Assembly (NCBI GenBank): GCA_013368315.1
Contig: JAACJM010000068.1
Coordinates: 305,711-369,710, forward strand
Reading direction: 5' to 3'
DNA from: Tetrapyrgos nigripes
Lineage: Eukaryota; Basidiomycota; Agaricomycetes; Agaricales; Campanellaceae
Length of the DNA: 64,000 bases
The notes under the pieces were generated by a model, which saw only the letters and a program-made list of their open reading frames with translations, was not told the origin of the DNA and made no database searches. This document shows, in pieces, positions 22,251-34,848 of this stretch (positions within the stretch are counted from its first letter, which is position 1; the number at the start of each line of letters is the position of its first letter). A program made the position numbers and the translations under genes.

Positions 22251-23175
22251 TTCAATAGCCACCTAAACCATATATAACCTGTAACATAAGTATGTACATC
22301 TTTAGTCTAGATATTTTGTCAACCTACCTACAACAAACTCGAATCTTACCCATCTTTCAGCAAATCGCATCCAGCAATCCCCAGCATCTATCAGAAGCCT
22401 TTAACCAGCATCCTCTATTTTTTGAACCCTTGCAATTGGTACTTATCTCATAAATACCCTCATTGTGGCTGAAAACCCCTATTAGCTACCACAACCTCTA
22501 GCAAACCCGCCATATTGCCTAGTGGCTTCCTGCATATCAAAGTCATTCATAAAAGACCACCAACAACTGTAGGTACGATCCTTACAAGTATGAAATTGAA
22601 TTCCGAAAACAGTTGGAGTTAAATACATGTATTGGTACCTCAACTGAGTGCCCATGAACAATCAGATATCAGAAATGTTCAAGAAAAAATTCATTGGGAA
22701 ATATACTATTACAATGTTTGTACTGGAGGGAGACGTTGAAGATTAGCATCAAGGGTGGGATATGTGGCTTTTACGTACCAAAACCTAGTTACAGTCCAGA
22801 TTCTTGAAGTCTCCATCAAAGAAACAACCAGGAACACTCACCCAAAGCACCATTATAGTGTCTCGTATTAACACCCTGCAATATTCCCTCTGACTGCTGT
22901 CACTATGGCTCAGATAGAAGACAAATTTCAAATAGTAAGGAACAGAAACTGAAAATGAAGTGAAAAATTCACCTTGAACATACTTAAGACCAGGGAAAAA
23001 CACTTAGAGAATGTTTGGCTGCCAAGAAACTAGCTGTATGAGGCCTCTTTTTAGTCAAGGAAGCCCTCAAAATAATCAGTGGAAGGGACCTCAAGGCAAC
23101 AAGGAATGAGGTGGCGCAAGGATCGGCAACAGTGGGCCGGCTCTGCTGTACGTCCAGCTCAAACAACTCATTCCA

Positions 23176-23400
23176 GGTAGGCATGTGAAAAGTCAGAAAA
23201 CTCTCTGCAGCTCGGAGAATGTCTATCCAGCTCGGACAAGGTAGTTCTGGGTAGGTATATGAAAAGTCAGTAAACTACCTCCGCAACTTGGATGTCTCTA
23301 CAGTGTGGACAAGGTAGTTCTGGGTAGGCATATGAAAAGTCGGTAAACTACCTCTGCAACTCAGATGTCTCTGCAGTGTGGACAACATGCTCTAGAACTC
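23176..23400 (+). repeat. three-copy tandem repeat of about 73 bp
   Basis: Units begin GGTAGGCATGTGAAAAGTCA (23176), GGTAGGTATATGAAAAGTCA (23250) and GGTAGGCATATGAAAAGTCG (23323), spaced 74 and 73 bp, each followed by AAACT(A/C) and an ATGTCT block. Noncoding. Confidence 0.75.
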
Positions 23401-23569
23401 AGACATTGTTCAATGAGAAAATCGGACAAGTCTTGCCAGCTCAGAAAATGATTTATTTAACACTTTGAACACCATAATCTACATCTACCATACATCCATG
23501 CATACCACAACAAACACCTACATCTACCTGCCCTTCGCACTAATGTGTCCACTTCCACAACATATCCAC

Positions 23570-26500
23570 ACCCATGGTCATCAACACACCAGTGGCGACA
23601 ACATCATACACCCTTTTCACATGCCCCATACTCTCCAAACCCCTACATCCACACTTGCTGTCATCACCTCATCATCACCCATCCTATACATTCAGGGTGA
23701 GCCAAATGACCTCACAACTAGAGTCTCAGAAGAGCACACTCTTAAACACTAGCAAACCCATCAAAGAACTGCCTCTTCCTCCAAGCAAGCCCACTGTTAT
23801 TCCTCCCCAGAACCCCTCCCAAACACCCATTCCCCCAAGAAACCAAAGACGACAACCACCTTCATGCAGTCATTTCAAGCAGCAGATCATCCCAAAACCA
23901 ACAAGCTCTCAAGATGCCCACTCTGCCTTGGTGATCACTTGCATAATATCTGTACATGCAGAGCAGCTGTCCTGTGGAACAAAACCATGATTGCACATTG
24001 CAAGTGTAATGCAAAGGGCCACCTTGAAAACCTTGATGGCATTGAAATCTGCACTAACTGGCAAACTCGCAACAGATCCACTGCCACCAAACCTCACAAG
24101 CCCCACAAATGCTTGGGATGTGGAGATGCTAACCATGGAGCTCAGGAATGCCCTCTTGGTGTCACAAAGAGGCGAGCGCTTAGATAGCAATAACAAGGAG
24201 CTACAGGCTCGACTCAACTAACAGACAGCAGTAAGTACTGGAACTGGTCCCAACAACGAAGAATGTATTAAATACCTGACAGACAGCAGTAAGTACTGGA
24301 ACTACAGTGTCCATCAGTAAAGGTGAAAGAAGTGATGAAAAGGGGAATACACACCTGGTCCAAATGACGAAGAGGTTGAGATGGGGAACCAGGTGTCAGG
24401 ACAGGGTTTATATATGTAAAAGTAAAGCTGTAAGGGAGGCTGTAAGGAAAGCTGTAAAGAAAGCTGTAAGGGAAGCTGTCAAGAAGCTGTATCGAAGCTG
24501 TATCAGAGAAATGAAAGGTCTGGTGCGTAGCATGTGGAACAAGAGTCATATGGTGTAAAGATCTGAGGATATGGAGATAAGAAGAAATAAATAGTACCAA
24601 ATATAGACATCATGACACTTGGACCATAGATGGAAGACGTCCACCCTGCTGAATGCAGCAGAATGGCAGAAGACATTAGAAGAAACTGGCCTTCTATGTA
24701 AATATCCAGACTTACCACTGTCTATACAACACAGCTTCAACACTGGCATACCCTGCATACAACACACATTCTCCCCACCAAACAACATCTTCACTGATGA
24801 ACACAAAACAGCATTTCAGAAGGTGGTGGAGAAAGAACTATGTCTTGGACATTGGCTAGGCCCTTACCCACCACGTGTCATCAAAGAAGTACTTGGGCCT
24901 TTCCAAACTTCACTGATCTCCATGATACCCAAGGCATCCAAGCCTGGCAGCTTCTGCCCTGTACAAAACCTCTCCTTCTCACGTAAACCTATCACACAGG
25001 GCATAACAACATCTACAATATCATCTATCAACTCACAGATCAACTCTACCCTCTACCTGTGTCTCTGGGGCACCTTTGCCAACACATGCCATTTGCTATG
25101 GACAGTCCCACCTGGAACCCAAGGAGCAGTTTGTGACATCTCTGAAGCATACTGATCCATTCCCCTATACCCTGACCATTGGGCAGGAGCTGTTGTCCAC
25201 ATTGATGATAACACATGTGCAGTTGATACCTGCAATAGGTTTGGCCTTGCATCTGCAGGAGGATCACTCAGAAGACTGGCAGACACTAGTGTAGAGATAT
25301 TCCATGCAAATGGACTAGGCCCATGTCCAAATGGGTAGATGACCACCTTCTCCTCTGCATCCTCCAGCAGTTCCTAGAGTAGGCAAATGCCATATGCTGT
25401 ACACTCTAACAAAGGGTTATTGACTCAGGAGGGGTACAACACGTCAAGGGCAGGCTACTTTACATAGGGGAAACACTCCTGAACAGATGCACAGAAGAAT
25501 TTGATGATAATTTCTCCTTCTTACTTACTGACCACTCTTCCAATTCTCCTTGCTCCAAGGAAGACATGATGTATACCTACAACTTCTCAGAACATCTCAG
25601 TTATGTTTGGGAATTGTCTAAGGACATTCAATTCTGCAACACCCCAATCTACTTCAGCTTCAAGTGAAACATATCTGACATGGTTGTGTCCCTACCTCAT
25701 GAGAAATGATGCAAGTACCTGGCCACAATTGCAGACTGGGAAAGCACAGCATCTCATGACCACAAAGAAGCTTCTAGTCTTCATGGGAAGCTGCTACATG
25801 TCAGCTATGCTCTGCCTGCAGGCAGAGTTTACTTAATCAAATTGGAGAAGCTCATTGCAATGCTAGAGCACCCAACCTTACTTGTTGTGGTGGAAAGAAC
25901 AGCTGAGAAACCCCATTTCCAGGCCCATCCTAGGACCAGCTGAGCTCATAGACCTCCATGCATACTCTGACACCAACAGATGCCATGGCATAGGCATATG
26001 CTGCAAAAGCTATTGGAGAGGATACTGCCTCCTACCAGGGTGGAAAGGAGACAATGAGCAGGATATCAGCTAGGCAGAAGCTGTCAGTTTCTGGCTCCTC
26101 ACATTACTCATTGCTGCACCACTACAAGGTACCTCCTATTAACCTATTTTCCTCATTCTTTTCACACAGATCTACAAAGACAACAAAGGCATTGTTGAAG
26201 GCTGGTGGAACAGATGCAGCTGAAATAGACCCACAAACACTATTTTCAAACACATCCATAAACTTGCTGAAGAAACAGAGTTACATTTCCATACCAGATA
26301 TGTCCACACCTCCCAAAACCCAGCAGATGACCCTTCCTGAGGCTGTTATGGACCACAGCACCTCCTCCTCCCACCAGTTCCCATTCCCAGTGAGCTCAAA
26401 CAAATCATTATCAATTTCAATGCCCCACTCACCCCAGAAGAACAACATATCAAGTGCCATCCTACACTCCCTGCTGACACACATGAGAAAACTTGACAAT

Positions 26501-26670
26501 GACATGCTCCTGAACAACCAGATCTCCAATGATACTGGGAATTCAAAGCAGAACAACTCACCCTCACTGCATCTTCCTGGTCAGAATGAAAATTCACAGG
26601 GAAAAATACAATGGCCCTCCACACTCCCCAACACCCCCCTGCCACCCAGTTGTTATGAGCTGAACAAGGA
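23570..26670 (+). pseudogene. decayed reverse transcriptase/RNase H polyprotein of a DIRS-like retroelement
   Basis: Recognisable parts in order: a cysteine-rich N-terminal region (KLSRCPLCLGDHLHNIC, CNAKGH, ICTNWQ) with a CCHC-like knuckle CLGCGDANHGAQEC ending near 24155; after an inserted solo LTR, the RT region (TFSPPNNIFTDEH, LGPFQTSLISMIPKA, VPPGTQGAVCDISEAY, the position of the first catalytic Asp); then KYLATIADWESTASHDHKEA and LLHVSYALPAGRVYLIKLEK; then RNase H-type pieces (IDLHAYSDTNRCHGIGI and, near 26170, IYKDNKGIVEGWW) and NPADDPS near 26325. This order matches RT-RH proteins of tyrosine-recombinase retroelements in agaricomycetes. Many stops and frame changes break it. CG dinucleotides are rare throughout. 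Not functional. Confidence 0.8.
24160..24617. mobile_element. solo LTR, copy 2, inserted in the RT remnant
   Basis: 458 bp, starting TGTCACAAAG and ending CATCATGACA (perfect TGTCA/TGACA ends), flanked by the 5-bp duplication CTTGG (24155-24159 and 24618-24622). Same family as 11888-12241 but in the opposite orientation. It is longer because of an internal duplication of ACAGACAGCAGTAAGTACTG (near 24220 and 24280) and a GCTGTAAG-type tandem array (about 24425-24505). It splits the retroelement just after its zinc knuckle, so it inserted later. It keeps CG dinucleotides (GAGGCGAGCGC) while its host sequence has lost most. Confidence 0.88.
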
Positions 26671-28984
26671 CGCGACATGATGATCAAGTAACAGGTGACC
26701 CCATAGTAAACCTAACAACAAACTGCAGCACAATACACAAATAGTCGAGACAGTCTGGTAATAGGTGGTTTTTGTAATTAAGCACTAGGAACTGCACCCA
26801 AACACAAAACTGTATACAAACATAAATGAGACGAGTGTTCTGAGTAGTCAGAGTACTCAAATTCCCAGTTTACTTGTACTATAAGTACTTTTGATCGGGG
26901 TTTTTTCAATGAAGTTAGCACTTAGCATGCGACACAATAAACACAAGTTTAACACCAAGGGGATCAACGAGTCCCTAAAATCAAACACTTGTAGGCCACA
27001 GTTGCCTTAAAATCAACACTTAATAGACCAGAAGGTCAACACAAAGATCACATTTATAACCCCAAAGATGTTCAATTTTAAAACTCTATTATCTCCAACA
27101 CAAATGTTTATACTCGTAACGAGTGCAGTTAAGTTTGTTTAGAAGCTTTAGTCCGTGTTTCACATCCTCTACTATTGCTAGCAAGATCCAATACTCTACA
27201 GTACATGGCTTGGGTAGCTACTTGTAATATCTGGTCCTTTTTATACTACTTGCAGCTACAACTATACAGTTACCTATTTTCTTTTTGAGGTCCACTAAAA
27301 GGTATGTAGAGAAACTATAAAACAAATCGAAAAGTCCGCTAGCAAGTTCTACCTATTTCCTTGTAAGTAAAGACTTGCTTATTAGGGTATACACAAACTG
27401 TGCAATATTATCTAAATATTTGTAGGAACTTTCTTCAGTTCCCTTTGTAAGCCGTCTGGTGTTTTCACGTACCGACCTGGTTAGCGAGCATCGCATCTAT
27501 GACTCAGAACGCTCCACTTATGACTGCTAGGTCCTTCATACGCATCCTTATGCTAGGGGTGTAGGGTTTTCTTGTAGTTTCTTTATTCCGTTCGGTTCTC
27601 CTTTCCCTTTTTCTCCAATCTTGCTTTATTCGTGTTCTATGTATTGCCAGCAGTCTACTATTGAGTCCTGCATACAAGTCCAGCTCTTCTGCAGTCCCGT
27701 TTGCATACTTATTCCTTCCTCAATGCTTTCAACACCTAGCTAGACAATTACTGACAGATTTATCCTTATCCAGAAATAACATTACCCGTTTGGGTTGTAT
27801 TCCGATCATTCGGAGGTATTGCGACTTAGTGCTTCTGTCCCTCATATCTCTGTGTAGAGATGCCCATCCACTATCCCCTCTGTACCAATGGATAGTTGAA
27901 CTCTCTGGGATCCTGTACATATGTACTTTGTCCTACTTTTGTCCATATGTACCTTTTACAGATACTTAAGATTCCCTCGAAACCGTTTTAGTACTACGGG
28001 TTTTACCAATACATAGATCTAGACCTAGCATGATTGTCCACATGTCTGATCTTAGCGCTGTCTTCTCTGAGCGACCTTTCGGCCAAGGATTGTGTTGCTT
28101 ATGTGTTCCTATGCCTGTGAATAGGGGCTACCTTGCATTTCACTGTCCCTTTGGATCACGCTAGCGGTTCTAGTTGTTATAATAGGATTTGAAAGCCTTT
28201 ATAGACTATTTTTATCATTTGGTGGGTCTGCTATTATAACTCCCAACTTGTACATATCTATCATAGTACTTAGAATGAGTTGTTTCTCCATTCGTAAGCA
28301 CTTAATATTATTGTACCGTTGTTTTCTTAGTCCCGCTAGGTATTAACTAGCAGTTCAGGGCTCACCCTAGTCCTCTTATTCCCTTAAGAGAATGTCAAAA
28401 CTGATATTATGGACCAAAACCCAAGTATGTATACTGCAATTTTGTACGGCGTATCACTGGACAAGAAGACTGCAGAATCACAGTCATGTGCAGGCATCCA
28501 GGGAAGGATTGGTAAGAATGTAGCAAATACGCAGTGAGAAGGCAATGCAGGGCAGCATGATGACTCTGCTTATTTAAATTTCTAAGTATATAAGTATCAG
28601 CCAGGAAACCTACTTCCCCAGTCCATTATTTTGTCAAGTATCTATGTACAAGGAATCACAAGTATTTCTAAGTATCCTCGAATAACCAAACTATTAGCTA
28701 GGCCGTTGAAGTTATCGACTTGCCAAAGCCACAATTGTTGGCATACAGCTCTCATCAGTCATCACAGAAGTCACCACTCTATTCAAACCTCTGAATTCAC
28801 TACCAGATCCTGATCTACTTATCAATCAACATCAACCAAGCTTGTCCAATAACTCTGCAAAGCCCCTATCCATGTGTGGGTCATTGAGCTGTCAGTGGTC
28901 CCCACTTATACATTTGTATACATATAAGATACCCACTATATTAACTAGTAACATATATACTATTTAATTATAGTCCCTTGTACA
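26671..28984. other. unassigned stretch between RT and recombinase remnants
   Basis: AT-rich, with short frames only and no recognisable protein on either strand. By position it should hold either the link between the RT and recombinase parts of one DIRS-like element or later insertions. No terminal repeats could be found by eye. The last 400 bp contain TATA-like stretches (TTTAAATTTCTAAGTATATA near 28572). Confidence 0.35.
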
Positions 28985-30156
28985 CATCATAACACCAGTC
29001 CAAACCATGTCCATACCCAGTACACCTTCCCTTACAACCTTCATCACTACCCCCCCACTGTCACACATGAGATCACCTACTATGATGGAAACCAGTCAGG
29101 CAGAGAGTTTTTCAAGATGCACAAAACCAGCCCATCAATGTCTCTGACAACAATGTAATCCAGATCCAACAGGTGACAGTACAAGCATATGGAGATAGAA
29201 CACTAGTTTCATATGCAGGAGGTCTTCTTGCATTTCATGTCTTCTGTGACCAACGAGAGATGCCTGAAGAGCAGTAAGCACCTGCCAGCCCTGACATAAT
29301 CACCCTGTGGTTGTCCACCATAGCTGGAACATACTCCAGTGTTGCCATCAAGAACTAACTCTATGACATGCAGGTGTGGCATGTAATTCATGGCATCAGC
29401 TGGTGAATGGACAAGGAGGGCATAGATGCGCTACTCTGAGCAGCAACACGTTTAATCCCAGATTCATCCAAGAAAAAGAAGCTCCCATACACTGTCTCCT
29501 TCATCTCCACCATCCTCAAAGACCTCAATCCCAATGTTCCATTAGACACTGCCATCCCAGGTTGCCTGACAACCACCTTCTATGGCAGTGCATGACTAGG
29601 TGAGTTCACAGTTCCAAGAGTCATGGACTTCCATCCCAACAATTTTGTCACCAGATCAGATGTACACACTGAATGAGACTGAAATGGGTTCAAGGCAACC
29701 ATATTCCGCATCCCTAAAATGAAATCATCCCAGGAGGATGGAGAAGATGTTTTCTGGACCATACAACCAGGACCGACTAACCCAAACCAGCATCTACAAA
29801 ACCACTTCCTCATAAACAATCCTCCTTCTAATCAACATCTTTTTGCCTACCACACCAACAACAATGAAAACCATGTTTCATTCAAACCCCTCACCAAACA
29901 TCAATTCTTAGACTGCATCAACACTGCTGCAAAGGCCAAAGGAGTAGACCCACTCCAAGGACATGGTATTTGCATCAGAGCAGTGTTGGAATACCTTCTA
30001 TGAGGCATGCCTTTTGAGGCCATGAAAGTAGCTTTTCATTGGAAATCTGATGCCTTTCTCACCTACCTCCATAAACACACCAAAATCATGGCTTCATACA
30101 TGCAACCACAACTACATCAGGACCTGATCAGATATACATTACCCCCTGTTCACTAA
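28985..30156 (+). pseudogene. decayed tyrosine recombinase (phage-integrase type) of a DIRS-like retroelement
   Basis: The translation keeps one frame over most of its length but has about eight stops. Parts: VSYAGGLLAFHVFCDQREMP (N-terminal core-binding domain), IITLWLSTIAGTYSSVAIKN, VWHVIHGISW, CLTTTFYGSA then LGEFTV (first catalytic Arg region), DPLQGHGICIRAVLEYLL (H-x-x-R box), GMPFEAMKV, WKSDAFLTYLHKHTKIMASY (C-terminal catalytic Tyr region) and RYTLPPVH before the final stop. Several stops are TGA where the family has Arg: the Arg before LGEFTV, DRNGF and the Arg after LEYLL, consistent with CGA-to-TGA change. With the RT remnant upstream it defines a dead DIRS-like element. Confidence 0.82.
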
Positions 30157-31954
30157 CAAAACTCCTTCATCCTCCTATGTAAAAACATAAATAATTACAA
30201 CATCACCACTGTAACATATCCTTTACTTCCAAAACCAACACACAAACCAATTTCTCTCCCATACAGTTCTCATAATGAGCTCCTTCCTAATTGGGTATCT
30301 GCAATGCTGGATGCATTGCTCACTCCTTCAACATCAGGAATCACAGCCAATCACAAATACTTTAGGGAGTCTCATCAGGGCCCAAGGCCTTCATGGCCTT
30401 AGCCCATATACCAAACCTAACCAACCAGAAGACAAAACAGCAGTCAGTGTTGTATGAAGAAAGTCTCACACTTTCTTTCCCTCTCCTTGATACAACACAT
30501 CAGAGTGCAATCTGAAGAGTAGTTGATGAGATTTGAGGAGTGAGAGAAGGTATCCCTAGAGCTGAACATGTTTGTACCAGAGAGAATAGTGCAAGAGCAA
30601 AGTGGAAGGAAGGAAGCAAAGAACAAGATGATGTGTCATTGAATCAGAACTTCACTAAAAGCAGGGATTCCGAAAGGTCTGGAGATACTTCTATATATGG
30701 TACCATGGAAATAGGACAACTTCAACTTCCTGAGCCAAACCTTAGTCTCACCCCCAGACACCCTTAATGCCTCTGCTCTGCTTATTGGATTTATAGACTA
30801 GCCAAACAGCAATAATGCAATGGTGTCATTGCAGTGAATCATTGATTTTATGTCGCCAGTTAAATGAAGGCTTAGTGCTTAGGTAGCCAGGCTGTGTCGT
30901 ACAAGTGTAGTGCCAATCTTTCTACTTATACAGACTTAGGATGATATACAGAGAAAGCAGACAATCTTCCTTTGATCTTCCTTGAGCATTTCAATTTGGG
31001 ACTCTTAACTATGCAAATCTGGGCCTTGGCTGTGTGTCACTAGTGATGAAAACCAGTGCCTGAAAAAACGTAGGTAGTCTTCTCCAAGGCCAAAACTTCC
31101 TCACTAATCCATTTACACTGAACAAAAATAGCATCGATTTGCACATTTGAATCCAAGTTGATATGGCAAATGAGTGATCGCCGGAGGTGTATGAACTTAC
31201 ACTGTAATAAATGAGTGTAACTTGTGATAATTTTTCTATTGTGTCCAGCTTGTGGTTCAAGCTCTTGTTCACATTCTCTTCATGACCAAACTTGGCGAGT
31301 GTTACCTGGAGACATAGACATTTCTAGGAAGAACTCTAAATTTGGTTTTTGAAGAACCAACTAAGTGCCTTTTCTTCTTTTAGACACAGCAGCCACGTGG
31401 ACACGTCAATTCTGGCCAACTCCAAGTCCCAAGCTGTGTTAACCAACTAGCAATCTGTGGTGATCTTCCACTGCCAGTGAAAAGATTACATTGGACTGAC
31501 CATCACCATCATTAGTGTCAGCCAGAAGTCCAAGGTTGAATTCCATATTTTCGGATCTGCACTTTGACATTTGCCATTGTTCGTTGGCTATTTTTGAGCT
31601 ATTTCATCAGTATTGCCCCACTGTTTTATTGTCATTTATGCCCTTCATGCATTCAGAGGAAGCCCTAGAGTCACCCAAGAGCCATAGTAGAGTCAAAATC
31701 AGGGGAGACACTGCTGAAAGGCAGCTGAAGACAAGTTTTCTGCTCAGTCAGAGCTCCTGAGTCATCATCGGCCTTTGCCGAGCCGAGGTTAGTGCTATCG
31801 TTATAATTACTATAAAAGGCTTATCTCTAAATATGACTAAGGAACCTTCTTTCACGCATTGCGTCTCTCCTCGACACGTCTCGAAGACTCTCTTTGCCAT
31901 CTACACCCTTCACCAGTTATATGAAAAATACCATCCAGTTGCACAGAGAATATA
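30157..31954. other. no supported gene
   Basis: Short frames on both strands, none with family features. The part after 31750 becomes richer in CG and has TATAAAAGG near 31812 and a CT-rich stretch, resembling a promoter upstream of the LINE-like remnant. Confidence 0.35.
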
Positions 31955-32530
31955 GGCGCGCGTGGCATCCCAGTGCCGGGTGGCGTGGGAGCTCCGGCAG
32001 CTCCTAGATAATGAGGCTCTACCAAACCTCTGCTTAACTGCCCTTCATAGTTGGTTGTGTGCTATTTCTACTCCTGTGAGTGGTTTTTTCTTATGGGACA
32101 GTGACCTTGAGCCTTCCTTTGACTGGTTGAGGAGTTTACAACCAATGACGATAACAGAAAGCCTTGCCACCCAAAAATAAGATCCGACCATCAAAAACAT
32201 CAAAAATCAACCTTGGACTTCCGGCTGACGACACATCATCAAGTCCCTCATCCTCAGCGGCTGTGTCGTTTGTGTAAGGCGGGAGTCGAAGATCTTGAGT
32301 GCATGCTTTGCTTACATGCCCTCAGAGAGGATATTCTTCACAAGTATGCTTCCCAAAATCCCAATGCCAGATTGTACCTATTGCACACCCGGGGTGCACA
32401 GAATTCCTCGCTTGTCTATTCTCCTTTCAGCCATGGCCACTATATGCTCATACAGCCAAATATATATTTACTGTCTTTGAAGTCTTTGAGAAGACGCCTT
32501 TATTCGTGCCAGCAGAATATCGTCACTGAT
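31955..32530 (+). pseudogene. C-terminal remnant of a LINE-like element or related gene
   Basis: The translation shows PHPQRLCRLCKAGVEDLECM then LREDIL near 32240-32340, resembling the Cys-rich knuckle (LCRFCR..VEDE.HALF) near the C-terminus of fungal non-LTR reverse transcriptases. After a frame change it continues FLACLFSFQPWPLYAHTAKY, IFTVFEVFEKTPLFVPAEYR, like the terminal helix and VPxxY tail of that group. Upstream (31960-32190) the frame is broken by stops. Family assignment is from motif memory only. Confidence 0.5.
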
Positions 32531-32958
32531 AGAGTGGCATCTGGTACTGTACTCAATAAGCATACTTCTCCTTGTATCCTGGCGGTTACCATGACCAGAC
32601 GGATCTACAGCAGTTCAAACGGACTGCGAGCTCGTCTTCCCTGGAAGTGGTCGATCCCGGGACGATGATCATGATGTGCATACAATAGCTACATCGGGTT
32701 GCCTCCGGTATATAAGTTCTTGGTCCCAACCCTGATAATACACTCCTCCAAGCAAGCTCAAACGACGCCCGCATATTACGTGCAATTTATGTTATTATCA
32801 TGCTATATACCAGAGACTAAGAAGTAGAGGTAGAGCATCTGACTAGAGTGAGCAAACGTGAAGTACAATGACATGAACAACTTCAACGAGGCGTAGCGGT
32901 GGATAAGAAATTAGACACTCCACCAAGAAACCATGCGATGGGAAGTCAGGTATGGGTA

Positions 32959-34848
32959 CTAGTCAAACCATTTGCAGTTCCAGTCGAACCCGTCCTTCCT
33001 CAAACCCTGCAACTCCCTTAATCTTTCTGAACCTCGATCAGGACAGAAGCGGTACACTATACAGAGGGCCAACATCATACTCATCAAACGAGTATAGGAT
33101 ACCTCCTCTGACCCGGTAGCCCAGCGGGATTTGACCATCTGCACGAAGAGCTTGAAGGACAACCTTGTCGGCATACAAGTCTCGATTCGGAGATGACGCA
33201 ATTTTGGGAGGAGGATTTTGACCGGGTTCTGTTCCGAGCGCTTCCCTGGCTTTACCCGAAGGGATTTGCAAAGCCTGTCTAGGTCATTGGTATCGCTATC
33301 CATCTCGACTACCGACAGAGTTTCGAGGTTGGGAAGGAGCCATAGCACTGGGACGATGTTCGTAGCAAGTTGGAGGTGCAGCATGGTTAGGGAGGTTGTG
33401 CATTCTGCAGATAAGAGGAAGTCGCGCAACGGATCTACAACGTCAAGGAATCCATCCTGTTTCTTCGACTCGATCTTGAGGGTTTTGAGAGCAGGGACCG
33501 TTAACTCGTTGGAAAGATAAGTGAGAAGGTCGTCCACCTCATTGAGGTAGTCATGACCCTGGGTGATTGATAGAGATGATAGACGGTGGAGAGTAAGAGG
33601 TCCGTCGAAGCCATCCTCAGGGGCTATCTCAACGCAGTCAAGTGCGAGAGTAGTGAGCGATTCACAGACGTTGTGATGTAAAAACTCCATCAAGAAGAAC
33701 GATAGACCGCCGGTGACACGAAGCTCTTGAAGACGGGGCCAATGGCAACTGATCCCATATACGTCGGGGAAGTCATTCTGTAAAGTCAAGGAACGAAGGG
33801 CGGGCGCTTCTAGAAACATCTGCATTGCAGCGTCGGGAGCCTCTCCGAAAGCGGCTTCACCACCAACTAGTTCCAGGGATTCTAATGCTGGGAGCGAATC
33901 CACGGACATCATGGCCTTGACTAGGGAGAGTGCAGGTTCTGCATCGTAGAAACTTGAGAAAGAAACAGATGCGTAAAGACCAAAGAAAAGGTGCTGCCAT
34001 CGGGTAAACTGATGTAGGAGACATGATAGTGTGGCTTTCCAGGACGTATTTCTGAGCTCTCCGTACAAACGAAGGGTAAGGGGCAGCTTTTTGGACCGCT
34101 CCAGATAAGAAGTGATTGCCTCGACGGCAGTGTCTGACAAGAAAGTGAAGTCGATGACGAACGTCGTCCACAGTCGAGGTGTAGCGTAGGAAACGTCACG
34201 CCACTGTCGGCAGACTTGAGCGAGATGGTATGGAGGGGTAGACTCGTCTGACGTATCCGGAGTGATGCAGAGGCCAAAGATGTCGCTAAGAAGCTCGAAA
34301 GGGAGCTTCTGATTGATGTTTGGGAAAAATCGGGATAAGTGTTGGGCTAGTTCCTGGCGTTTCTCGGAGAGTCCCTTTCGATGCGTCTTGGCCTGACTGA
34401 GGCAGTAGAGCCTAAATAGAAGATGTGCTTCTTGTGGAAATGTGTCGACGTTTGGCAGATCTGGATCCTGCGACACGATTTCGTCGAACTCCGCCAACGA
34501 CTGGTCCAAAGCTGGAAGTAGAACCTGCGTTCCCCAGAACTTCGTAGGATTGTCCAAATCTTCGCGGCTGGGTACGGCGATAGTCTCCAAGAAAGGAAAC
34601 GGGGGCTTCTTCAGAAGGCTGCGGCCAGCTTGAGAAAGAGCCTCTTCATCCATGCGCAAATTGAGCAATACGTGCAATCCAGGGAGCTCTGTCGTATCCA
34701 CATTTGGTAGTTCTGCGAGGAAAGGTTTCGATACACTGCGTATAGGACAATAAACCGAAAGTTGCTGAGACCGTGAGTAGACTGATGCTAATAGTACTCA
34801 CTCGAGAAGGTACTCCAAGAACGAGGGTCCCCCAGTATCCGCATCCAT
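32959..34848 (-). CDS. F-box-like protein with leucine-rich C-terminal region
   Basis: Probable substrate-recognition subunit of an SCF ubiquitin ligase. Two exons: 34848-34802 and 34735-32959 (607 aa), joined over a 66-nt GT-AG intron. The protein starts MDADTGGPSFLEYLL. The F-box-like segment near residues 145-200 reads NQKLPFELLSDIFGL, then LAQVCRQWRDVSYATPRLW, the usual L-P-x-E-L-L-x-x-I-F and V-C-x-x-W-R-D pattern. The rest has scattered leucine-rich strands (LPALESLELVG, LRSLTLQNDF, LTVPALKTLKIES, LLPNLETLSVVEMD) ending WNCKWFD. F-box proteins with diverse C-termini are greatly expanded in agaricomycetes. A decayed paralogue lies at 10631-12840. Rich in CG, no stops. Confidence 0.87.

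Larger units (their letters stand above)
21878..23460. other. spacer with promoter-like motifs and a tandem repeat
   Basis: No supported gene. It contains the TGACTCA cluster (22178-22250), a TATATAA near 22270 followed by a pyrimidine-rich leader-like stretch, and a 73-bp tandem repeat (23176-23400). It may be the 5' region of the decayed retroelement that follows. Confidence 0.4.

Noticed and set aside
23176..23400. CRISPR-like array
   Set aside because: Only three diverged 73-bp units without constant repeats and variable spacers; eukaryotic context.
27661..27969. 102-codon frame between retroelement parts
   Set aside because: Hydrophobic-looking but no family match and no clear structure.
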